Shown here piece by piece: positions 55,801-64,000 of a DNA stretch of 64,000 bases. The notes under the pieces are model-generated. The model searched no databases, had not been told where the DNA came from, and saw nothing but the letters and a program-made list of their open reading frames with translations. Location of the stretch: contig NC_053398.1 of assembly GCF_905171765.1 (NCBI RefSeq), forward strand, positions 50,900,338-50,964,337. The letters run 5' to 3'. The stretch's first letter is position 1. The number at the start of each line of letters is the position of its first letter. The DNA is from Bufo bufo (Eukaryota; Chordata; Amphibia; Anura; Bufonidae). The translations under genes were made by a program, and so were the position numbers.

Positions 55801-56560
55801 ATATATATATATATACACATACTACAAAATTTTTTAGACTAGAACCTTCAGAATCACAGGTGCATATCCATGAAGCAAACATGATTGTAAAAAAGAAAAT
55901 GGCTGCACACCATTATACATACAAACACTAGAGCTAAGAAATGGGGATCATTCTAAATAAAAGTGGTACAATACCGACTATAAATGAGTCAATGGAAGCT
56001 CTTAGCGCACATATTTGATCAAACGTGTGTCGGGCCCATCTACCAGGCATCAAGGTGGCTTCCGCAGATGGGTCCCTAACACTAATATACTGCCTCTCTT
56101 TGGACTTACTTTGGACAATATTTAGGGCGGTGTAGGAACCAGCTACATACGTACTCTGCTCAGAAGTCCCAGGTAGATGGGCGTGTTCAGTCTAAAAGAG
56201 GTGCTACCCTCAATTAATACTACAAGAAAATTTAGACTAAAACCTTCAGAATCACAGGTGCATATCCATGAAGTAAACATGTTAGGGACCCATCTGCGGA
56301 AGCCACCTGGACGCCTGGTAGATGGGCCCGACACACGTTTGATCAAATATGTGTGCTAAGAGCTTCCATTGACTCATTTATAGTCGGTATTGTACCACTT
56401 TTATTTAGAATGATCCCCATTTCTTAGCTCTAGTGTTTGTATGTATAATGGTGTGCAGCCATTTTCTTTTTTACAATCATGTTTGCTTCATGGATATGCA
56501 GCTGTGATTCTGAAGGTTCTAGTCTAAAAAATTTTGTAGTATGTGTATATATATATATAT
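55800..56560. repeat. Large imperfect palindrome
   Basis: The left arm begins ATACACATACTACAAAATTT (about 55812) and runs through CACTAGAGCTAAGAAATGGG and GGTACAATACCGACTATAAA. The right arm (56281-56560) is its reverse complement, ending AAATTTTGTAGTATGTGTAT with AT repeats on both sides. The middle (about 56100-56280) includes a shorter direct copy of the left-arm start. A third copy of the right arm lies at 56660-56883 and 59586-60240. Confidence 0.8.
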
Positions 56561-57167
56561 AAAAACAAAAGTTCAAGGCAGCACACCTTGTAATAGATGA
56601 TTGGGTGCCAGCGATGAAAACACCTTACCAAGGTGTATATTACAAAAGAAATGAAGACACCGCTAAGAGCTTCCATTAACTCATTTATAGTCTGTATTGT
56701 ACCACTTTTATTTAGAATGATCCCCATTTCTTAGCTCTAGTGTTTGTATGTATAATAGTGTGCAGCCATTTTCTTTTTTATAATCATGCTTGCTTCATGG
56801 ATATGCACCTGTGATTCTGAAGGTTCTAGTCTAAATTTTCTTGTAGTATTAATTAAGGGTAGCACCTCTTTTAGACTGAACACCAGGGCCGGCGCCACCA
56901 GTAAGGCGACTTAGGCAGTCGCCTAGGGCGCCATTTAGCAGGGGGCGCCCGTTGCGGTGTAAAAAAATAAATAAAATTGGTTATATAAGTTCGGCCGGCG
57001 GCGCCCCTCAGCGCATGCCTCCTGAATCTCCGGCGGGGCCGGAGATTCAAATTAGAGCGGCAAGCGCTCAGGACGGAGTCCTGAGCGTTTGAATCTCCGG
57101 CCCCGCCGGCTCATTGCTGCGCAGCCTGCGCCTGCTGTGTGTCTGCTCTGTGCTTTTGTTAATGTAG

Positions 57168-57327
57168 CGTGGCCGAGCTCTCTTCGGTCCGCGGTACAGG
57201 AGCTTTTGTTTCCTGTACCCCGGCCGGACTGACAGGAAGTGCTCACTTAGTGTGCACTTCCTGTCAGTCCGGCCGGGTACAGGAAACAAATGCTCCTGTA
57301 CCGCGGACCGAAGAGAGCTCGGCCACG
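57168..57327. repeat. 160-bp palindrome inside the hAT element
   Basis: The arms GTGGCCGAGCTCTCTTCGGT and its inverse run into TACAGGAGCTTTTGTTTCCT (mate at about 57271) and CCGGCCGGACTGACAGGAAG (mate at about 57255). The centre is at about 57248. Confidence 0.85.
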
Positions 57328-57344
57328 CTACATTAGAGGTGTGT

Positions 57345-58990
57345 GGGGAAGGGGGGGGGGGAATAATGACATTGACAAGGGAGGGGGGTGAATATTGACA
57401 TTGACAAGGGAGGGGGGGGAATAATGACATTGACAAGGGAGGGGGGGAATAATGACTGACAAGGGAGGGGGGGAAATAATGAGAGTGACAAGGGAGGGGG
57501 GAGGGAGGGAATAATGAGAGTGACAAGGGAGGGGGGAGGGGGGAATAATGAGAGTGACAAGGGAGGGGGGGTGGAATAATGACAGTGACAAGAGAGGGGG
57601 GTGCCGGGGTGGAATAATGACAGTGACAAGGGAGGGGGGTGCCGGGGTGGAATAATGAGAGTGACAAGCGAGGGGGGTGCCGGGGTGGAATAATGACAGT
57701 GACAAGGGAGGGGGGTGCCGGGGTGGAATAATGAGAGTGACAAGGGAGGGGGGTGCCGGGGTGGAATAATGAGAGTGACAAGGGAGGGGGGTGCCGGGGT
57801 GGAATATTGACAGTGACAAGGGAGGGGGGTGCCGGGGTGGAATAATGAGAGTAACAAGGGAGGGGGGTGCAGGGGTGGAATAATGAGAGTGACAAGGGAG
57901 GGGGGTGCCGGGGTGGAATAATGACAGTGACAAGGGAGGGGGGTGCCGGGGTGGAATAATGACAGTGACAAGGGAGGGGGGTGCCGGGGTGGAATAATGA
58001 GAGTGACAAGGGAGGGGGGTGCCGGGGTGGAATAATGAGAGTGACAAGGGAGGGGGGTGCCGGGGTGGAATAATGACAGTGACAAGGGAGGGGGGTGCCG
58101 GGGTGGAATAATGAGAGTGACAAGGGAGGGGGGTGCTGGGGTGGAATAATGAGAGTGACAAGGGAGGGGGGTGCAGGGGTGGAATAATGAGAGTGACAAG
58201 GGAGGGGGGTGCCGGGGTGAAATAATGACAGTGACAAGGGAGGGGGGTGCCGGGGTGGAATAATGACAGTGACAAGGGAGGGGGGGTATAATGAGAGTGA
58301 CAAGGGAGGGGGGGTATAATGAGATTGACAAGGGAGGGGGGGGGAAATAATGAGAGTGACAAGGGAGGGGGGAGAGAGGGAATAATGAGAGTGACAAGGG
58401 GGGGTGGAATAATGACATTGACAAGGGAGGGGGGGGGGAAATAATGAGAGTGACAAGGGAGGGGGGAGGGAGGGAATAATGAGAGTGACAAGGGAGGGGG
58501 GGTGGAATAATGAGAGTGACAAGAGAGGGGGGTGCCGGGGTGGAATAATGAGAGTGACAAGGGAGGGGGTGCCGGGGTGGAATAATGACAGTGACAAGGG
58601 AGGGGGGTGCCGGGGTGGAATAATGACAGTGACAAGGGAGGGGGGTGCCGGGGTGGAATAATGAGAGTGACAAGGGAGGGGGGTGCCGGGGTGGAATAAT
58701 GACAGTGACAAGGGAGGGGGGTGCCGGGGTGGAATAATGAGAGTGACAAGGGAGGGGGGTGCCGGGGTGGAATAATGACAGTGACAAGGGAGGGGGTGTA
58801 TAATGAGAGTGACAAGGGAGAGGGGGGGAAATAATGAGAGTGACAAGGGAAGGGGGAGGGAGGGAATAATGAGAGTGACAAGGGAGGGAGGGTGGAATAA
58901 TGAGAGTGACAAGGGAGGGGGGGTGGAATAATGAGAGTGACAAGGGAGGGGGGTGCCGGGGTGGAATAATGAGAGTGACAAGGGAGGGAG
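57345..58990. repeat. 38-bp minisatellite inside the hAT element
   Basis: About 42 copies of GACAAGGGAGGGGGGTGCCG plus GGGTGGAATAATGAGAGT are present, with interspersed blocks of a shorter unit lacking the GTGCCGGGG part. Because 38 is not a multiple of three and the unit has no stops on the - strand, all three - frames are open for 530-670 codons. They read as permutations of the same Pro/Leu/Ser/His peptide. They are not genes. Confidence 0.95.
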
Positions 58991-59149
58991 TGGGGGAGAA
59001 GAGAGTGACAATGGAGTCCCCAGAGCCAGACCAAGAGCCAGAGAGCAGATCATCTTATTGTCCTGGTGGTAAGTAGACAATGCAATATGTTTATTATGTA
59101 ATTGTTTAGTTATTAATACTACATTGGAAACTAATTTACCTCACATTTA

Positions 59150-59433
59150 GGGTCCATTCACACATCCATGTGTGTTTTGCGGATCTGCAAAACACGGACA
59201 GTAGCAATGTGCGTTCCGCATTTTGCGGACCGCACATTGCCGGCACTAACAGAATAGGCCTATTCTTGTCCGCTATTGCAGACAAGAATAGGACATGTTC
59301 TATTTTTTTCCGGATCGGAATTGCGGATCCGCAATTCTGGATCAGGGCCGCACGTCATGCGGCCCCATAGAAATGTATGGGTCCGCAATTCCGTTCCGCA
59401 AAAAAAGACAGCTACAAGAAGCTGGATTAGCCC
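59150..59433. mobile_element. Harbinger-type MITE within the hAT element
   Basis: The left end GGGTCCATTCACACATCCAT and the right end, reverse complemented as GGGCTAATCCAGC, are a decayed pair. The interior has TTTTGCGGATCTGCAAAACA and CTATTCTTGTCCGCTATTGC, as in its relatives. Its position inside the hAT element makes it a later insertion or a captured segment. Confidence 0.65.
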
Positions 59434-59660
59434 TAAGGGAAACCTAGCAGTTCTTTTTATTTAAAAGCTGAGAAAGGGGTGGAACATATGTGATGTCATG
59501 ATATGGGCAGATCATCTGATGGAGGGGGGGGGGGGGGGCGGCAATTTTTATCTTGCCTAGGGCGGCAAAAATCCCTGCTGAACACACCCATCTACCTGGG
59601 GCTTCTGAGCAGAGTAGGCATGTAGCTGGTTCCTACACTGCCCTAAATATTGTAGGCTAA

Positions 59661-60024
59661 GGCTACTTTCACACTTGCGGCAGGACGGATCCGACAGGCT
59701 GTTCACCATGTCGGATCCGTCCTTCCGCTATTTCGCCGTGCCGCCGGACCGCCGCTCCGTCCCCATTGACTATAATAGGGACGGGGGCGGAGCTCCGGCG
59801 CAGCACGGCGGTGCATGGCGAGAGCCGGCGGACTAAAAAGTCGGACATGCAGGACTTTTTACTCCGGCGGCTTTTGCCGTGCTGCGCCGGAGCTCCGCCC
59901 CTGTCCCCATTATAGTCAATGGAGACGGAGCGGCGGTCCGGCGGCACGGCGAAATAGCGGAAGGACGGATCCGACATGGTTAACAGCCTGTCGGATCCGT
60001 CCTGCCGCAAGTGTGAAAGTAGCC
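59661..60024. mobile_element. Harbinger MITE sharing ends with the large element
   Basis: Perfect terminal repeats GGCTACTTTCACACTTGCGG are flanked by TAA (59658-59660 and 60025-60027). It is 364 bp and a near-perfect palindrome through GACGGATCCGACA and CCGGACCGCCGCTCCGTCCC. The first 20 bases equal the left end of the gene-bearing element at 44219. Confidence 0.95.
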
Positions 60025-60239
60025 TAAGGTAAGTCCAAAGAGAGGCAGTATATTAGTGACCCATCTGCGGAAGCCACCTTGATGCCTGGTAGATGGGCCC
60101 GACACACGTTTTATCAAATATGTGCGCTAAGAGCTTCCATTGACTCATTTATAGTCGGTATTGTACCACTTTTATTTAGAATGATCCCCATTTCTTAGCT
60201 CTAGTGTTTGTATGTATAATGGTGTGCAGCCATTTTCTT

Positions 60240-60264
60240 TATATATATATATATATATATATAG
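60240..60264. repeat. AT dinucleotide microsatellite
   Basis: A TATATA run of about 24 bases is present. Similar runs border the related palindromic repeat at about 55800 and 56545. Confidence 0.9.
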
Positions 60265-60269
60265 TATGT

Positions 60270-61070
60270 AATGCCCCTAAAATTTCCTTCTCTACTGTCA
60301 AGAGAGATATCTCCCTTTTTTGTTGTAAAAATTTGAAAGACTTTTAATAATAAAGTTAAAATAAAACCTATCATAGAGAAGGCGGACGCAGAGATCACAA
60401 TCTGAGTGGGAAAAAAAATGACTAGCCTATTATAATAGCCTATTACCACTATATATATTTCATTACAATATGTATGATATATTGCTGTGTAGACTGGTCA
60501 TGTGGCTGTGTATAATGCCAGTCAGATGTATGTTATTATTTGTGTGGTCCCTCCACTTGAGAGAATTTAGTGGAACTCATGTTCTACGGAGATATTTTCT
60601 TTTGTACATAATTAGTGCCACCCTATTCCATAGGTTATGGGTGGTATTGCAATTCAGCTTCACTTAAATGAATTGAGCTGCAATATCACACACAACCTAT
60701 GGGCTGGTGTGGTGCTGTATTTGGCAGAAAGTAGGCATGTCTTTCTAATCCTTGACAATCCCTTGCTCCTAAAAAAACGAAAAAAAAAAAAAACTCATTA
60801 ACCTGATGTGATACCTGAGGCCTTTGACTGACCACAGTGGTCACAGGACCAATCCACTTCCTGCTCTTGTGGGGGCTGGAAGCATCCAGAAACAGGGCAG
60901 CAACGCTGGCATGGTGGGACTGAAAATAGGTGAATGTGTTGTGTTTTTTTTTATAGGGCACATATAACACCACCTGTTGGGTGGAAGACAATGGGGGAAA
61001 TTAAAAAAGTCCTGCACTCCAGAATTCTGACTTAAAAAAATAGCAAAATAGGGCATTTGCAGTTTTTCAG
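60270..61070. other. Non-coding stretch without a recognised feature
   Basis: No gene or element was recognised. A short foldback around CCATAGGTTATGGGTGGTATTG and CAATATCACACACAACCTATGG lies at about 60629-60702. Confidence 0.4.
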
Positions 61071-61075
61071 GCTTA

Positions 61076-61364
61076 GGGCTCGTTCACACGAACGTGTGAA
61101 GCCCGTGTCCGTGCTGTGGACCGCAAATTGGGGGGCAGCCGCATGGGGATCGTGGACCCATTCACTTGAATGGGTCCGCGATCCCTCCGTTCCGCAAAAA
61201 GATAGAGCATGTTCTATCTTTTTGCGGTGCGGAGGCACGGAACGGTACCCCAGGAAGCACTCCGTAGTGCTTCGGTAGTGTTCCGTTCCGTGCTTCCGTT
61301 CCGCATCTCCGGATTTGCGGACCTATTGAAGTGAATGGGTCCACATCCGTGATGCGGAATGCAC
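61076..61364. mobile_element. Harbinger-type MITE, right end eroded
   Basis: TTA (61073-61075) is followed by GGGCTCGTTCACACGAACG. A central foldback, TTCCGCAAAAAGATAGAGCA and its mate, is present. The right end stops at GATGCGGAATGCACAC without the usual GAGCCC terminus. Confidence 0.7.
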
Positions 61365-61774
61365 ACTTTGAACAGTGGGTGGGGAGTGGGCACGGTTAGC
61401 TATGTTAATTAGTTCCACTCCAGGTTCATCTCTGCAACTTTTTTAAAACTTAGCAAAAAGTCATAATCTAGCCGGATGCTGCCATTCACCGCTAGACCCC
61501 ATTGACTATAATGGCATCTAAATCAGCCCATTTCTGGCAAGATCGCCAGGTTTTGGCCAGACAAAAACTGGTGCATGTACCAGTTTTGGTGTGGCTGAAT
61601 CATGCCACTCAGGCTGAAATCTGGCCAAATCTCCGCTGGATGCCATTATAGTCAAAGGGATCTGGCGGTGAACAGCAGCATTCGGCTAGTCTGGATATGG
61701 TGAACTCTGGTAGGCTGTTACTCTACCCCAAAAACCTTCCCCATAGCTTTACCACAGGTGTGGGACTAGCCTAA

Positions 61775-62061
61775 GGCCTCTTGCACACAAACTTATTTTC
61801 ATTCCGTTTCCACTCCGTTTTTTTTTGCGGACCGTATACGGAACCATTCATTTCAATGGGTCCGCAAAAAAAACGGAAGGTACTCCGTGTGTATTACGTT
61901 TCCGTATTTCCGTTCCGCAAAAAAATAGAACATGTCCTGTTATTGTCCGCAATACGGACAAGGATAGTACTGAAAGATCTGCACCTGTGTTTAAAGCTGC
62001 ACCTGGTTTTGGCTCAAAATCACTGATGGAAATCGCTGACCAAACACTGATGTGTGAATAA
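61775..62061. mobile_element. Harbinger-type MITE or composite
   Basis: TAA (61772-61774) is followed by GGCCTCTTGCACACAAACT. The element ends in GATGTGTGAATAAGGCC, which overlaps the start of the next MITE. Its right third (TTGGCTCAAAATCACTGATGG) matches 28015-28045, so it may be a join of two repeats. Confidence 0.55.
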
Positions 62062-62396
62062 GGCCTCATGCACACGGCCGTTGTTTTGGTCCGCATCTGA
62101 GCCGCAGTTTTGGCAGCTCGGATGCGGACCCATTCACTTCAATGGGGCCGCAAAAGATGCGGACAGCACTCCGTGTACTGTCCGCATCCTATGCTCCGTT
62201 CCGTGGTCCTCCAAAAAAATATAACATGTCCTATTCTTGTCCGTGCTTTGCGGACAACAATAGGCAGTTATATTAAAGGCTGTCGGGGCCGTTCTTCAAA
62301 TTGCGGAACGCACACGGACGCCATCTGTGTTTTGCGGATCCGCAATTTGCCGCCCGCACACGGCTTGCAAAAAAGCACGGTCGTGTGAATGCGCCC
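62062..62396. mobile_element. Harbinger-type MITE, 335 bp
   Basis: The ends GGCCTCATGCACACGGCCG and, reverse complemented, GGGCGCATTCACACGACCG are flanked by TAA (62059-62061 and 62397-62399). The interior closely matches 11527-11804 (shared CCGCAAAAGATGCGGACAGC and TATAACATGTCCTATTCTTG), so these are one subfamily. Confidence 0.85.
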
Positions 62397-62427
62397 TAAG
62401 CCAAGGGGGGTGTGATGTACAATGTAA

Positions 62428-62925
62428 GGCTACTTTCACACTAGCGCTTGATCGGATCCGTTCTGAACGGATCCGATCATATTAATGCAGACGGAGGCTC
62501 CGTTCAGTACGGATCCGTCTGCATTAATAACTTAGAAAAATTTCTAAGTGCGCAAGATGCCTGAGCGGATCCGTTCAGACTTTCAATGTAAAGTCAATGG
62601 GGGACGGATCCGCTTGAAGATTGAGCCATATGGTGTCATCTTCAAGCGGATCCGTTCCCATTGACTTACATTGTAAGTCTGAACGGATCCGCTCGCCTCC
62701 GCACGGCCAGGCGGACAGCTGAACGCTGCTTGCAGCGTTCAGCTGTCCGCCTGGCCGTGCGGAGGCGAGCGGAGCGGAGGCTGAACGCCGCCAGACTGAT
62801 GCAGTCTGAGCGGATCCGCTCCATTCAGACTGCATCAGGGCTGGACGGAGGCGTTCGGGTCCGCTCGTGAGCTCCTTCAAACGGAGCTCACGAACGGACC
62901 TATGAACGCTAGTGTGAAAGTAGCC
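62428..62925. mobile_element. Harbinger MITE, 498 bp
   Basis: The ends are GGCTACTTTCACACTAGCG in perfect inversion, with TAA at 62425-62427 and 62926-62928. The interior is dominated by GGATCCG foldbacks such as TGAACGGATCCGATCA and AGCGGATCCGCT. The first 15 terminal bases equal those of 44219 and 59661. Confidence 0.95.
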
Positions 62926-62929
62926 TAAG

Positions 62930-63869
62930 GTTTAAAGAGGAGCCAAATTTAACAAAGTGCAACATTTGATTAAAAATAAAGTTCTCCACATAATTCCCCT
63001 CCTGATAATTTACTCCAAATATTCCTCTCGTGATAATTTAACCCCAAGTTCTTTCCTCTCTCTGAAGGAGTTGCCTTCACCCTTTTTTCTCAATGGCTCT
63101 CCCTCTAACCTGTCGCTTTTCAACTGTAAAACTACAACTCTCTGCATGCCCTGGCAGCTGCAGACTGTAGTGGCATGCTGGGAGTTGTAGTTGTACAGTA
63201 ACTGCTGAGGAGCTCCAGGTTGGAGATGACTGTAGTAGAGCAGGCTCCTACTTGCCTGTGGCAACCAATAACATAATGACTTTCATTTTTTTATCTACAA
63301 GCTGATTGGTTGCTATGGGAAATGCATATACAGTATACTTGTCTGTGTTAGTTTTCCCTGATGAAGCCCTTTGCATAGTAACAGTGTGGTCACATGACTG
63401 AGTTGAACCAATAGTAAGGAAGCTCTTCTCTCCCTCACTGAATCCCTCCATTTTTCTGCCTTCTATGTGACTGGCACTTCTGACTGTACTTTGTGTCACC
63501 TGAAAATCCCTCCTCATCCCTGGCTCTTCACTAAACTCCATAACCAGCACCACAGTGTACAATCCAGGGTGTCACCTCCCCTCATGACAACCTTTCATCC
63601 CTGAGGTGACATGTAAACCATTTTTATGTATACACTGCTTGTTAGAGGACGACCACACGGAGCGGCCCGGCCCCGGCAGGCTTCAATTAACTAATTAGGA
63701 CAGCATGGTTTAGTCAGTTTTCATTAACGGTCACACCGACTAAACAATGTGGCCGTATTTAGTTAATTGGAGCCTGCTGCAGCTTGTCACGTGGTTCTCA
63801 GCCACAACATGGGCGCGTCACAACCGTGGCACGGTTGTAAAGGGGATTTCCACCCGCTAACAATCACTT
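62930..63869. other. Non-coding stretch with small inverted repeats
   Basis: ACTACAACTCTCTGCATGCC (63130) and GGCATGCTGGGAGTTGTAGT (63172) form a foldback, a motif common in vertebrate repeats. Around 63680-63770, AATTAACTAATTAGG.../TTTAGTTAATTGG form another. No gene is recognised. Confidence 0.45.
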
Positions 63870-63872
63870 TTA

Positions 63873-64000
63873 GGCCCCATTCACACAACCGTATGGCCAC
63901 CGTATGGCCACCGTGCCACACAACCGTATGGCCACCGTGCTCGTGTTGCGGACTGCGAACCCATTGACATGAATGGTTCTGCGGTTCGCAAAATACAGCA
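63873..64000. mobile_element. Harbinger-type MITE, cut by window end
   Basis: TTA (63870-63872) is followed by GGCCCCATTCACACAACCG. A short tandem of CCGTATGGCCACCGTGCC and the family's CATTGACATGAATGG foldback follow. The rest lies beyond the window. Confidence 0.75.

Larger units (their letters stand above)
56884..59577. mobile_element. hAT-type non-autonomous element with minisatellite, 2.7 kb
   Basis: An exact 8-bp duplication, CTGAACAC, lies at 56876-56883 and 59578-59585. The ends are CAGGGCCGGCGCC and, reverse complemented, CAGGGATTTTTGCCGCC. Subterminal GTCGCCTAGGGCGCC and TTGCCTAGGGCGGC are shared between the two ends. The interior holds a foldback (57168-57327), a 38-bp minisatellite (57345-58990) and a Harbinger-type MITE (59150-59433). 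There is no transposase. Confidence 0.9.
56660..60240. repeat. Further copy of the palindromic repeat, split by a hAT element
   Basis: 56660-56883 (GCTAAGAGCTTCCATTAACT onward to TTAGACTGAACAC) continues after the hAT insertion at 59586 (ACCCATCTACCTGGGGCTTC). It then runs to CAGCCATTTTCTTTATATAT at 60240. The order matches 56160-56500. It is further interrupted by the Harbinger MITE at 59661-60024. Confidence 0.75.

Noticed and set aside
57068..59080. Three overlapping - strand frames of 536, 568 and 670 codons
   Set aside because: They arise from the 38-base minisatellite. Its unit lacks stops on that strand and is not a multiple of three.
1..64000. tRNA, rRNA or other structured RNA genes
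   Set aside because: I found no stretch with tRNA boxes A and B at proper spacing plus a cloverleaf, and no rRNA-like segment. The many palindromes are transposon foldbacks.

Overview
The window reads as nuclear DNA of a vertebrate, most likely a frog or other amphibian. It is intron and intergenic sequence packed with palindromic DNA transposons (PIF/Harbinger, hAT, TTAA-target elements, Tc1), one L1-type LINE, two LTR elements and several transposon-borne minisatellites. There is no operon structure and there are no bacterial or viral gene blocks. Nearly all long open frames are tandem-repeat artefacts or decayed transposon genes. The assignment to amphibian is inference from repeat style. 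The one host gene is identified from its protein motifs.

Host gene: two exons on the + strand (23464-23571 and 31101-31301) join in phase to give the basic region and leucine zipper of a BATF-family bZIP factor, closest by eye to BATF2. Their 7.5 kb intron holds a 3 kb minisatellite, several MITEs and a decayed hammerhead-like motif. The first exon was not found and may lie further 5', inside or outside the window.

Layout. 1-5.7 kb: a minisatellite, duplicated segments and small MITEs. 5.7-8.7 kb: an LTR element on the - strand with a single gag-like frame and a CCATA target duplication. 9 kb: hAT transposase fossil. 10.7-16.2 kb: TTAA elements, a VNTR-bearing element nested in one of them, and a hAT element carrying a 25-bp minisatellite. 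17.6-22.4 kb: a 4.8 kb TTAA element built of alternating inverted arms followed by a higher-order repeat. 23.0-31.3 kb: the bZIP gene region. 31.6-34.1 kb: another VNTR element and a MITE. 34.2-43.4 kb: a near full-length L1-type LINE split by a second, + strand copy of the same LTR family (36237-39609). 44.2-50.3 kb: a large PIF/Harbinger element with both genes, a DDE transposase and, convergently, a six-exon MADF-domain protein. 53.1-54.6 kb: two broken Tc1 elements. 54.6-60.2 kb: a hammerhead-associated repeat, a large palindromic repeat and a 2.7 kb hAT element with a 38-bp minisatellite. 59.7-64 kb: a cluster of Harbinger-type MITEs.

How parts relate: the large Harbinger element and the MITEs at 59661-60024 and 62428-62925 share termini and TAA targets, so that element type is the likely source of their mobility. 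The two LTR elements are one family without pol. A recurring theme is that non-autonomous DNA transposons here carry minisatellites internally, and one 26-29 bp minisatellite family occurs in three separate contexts.
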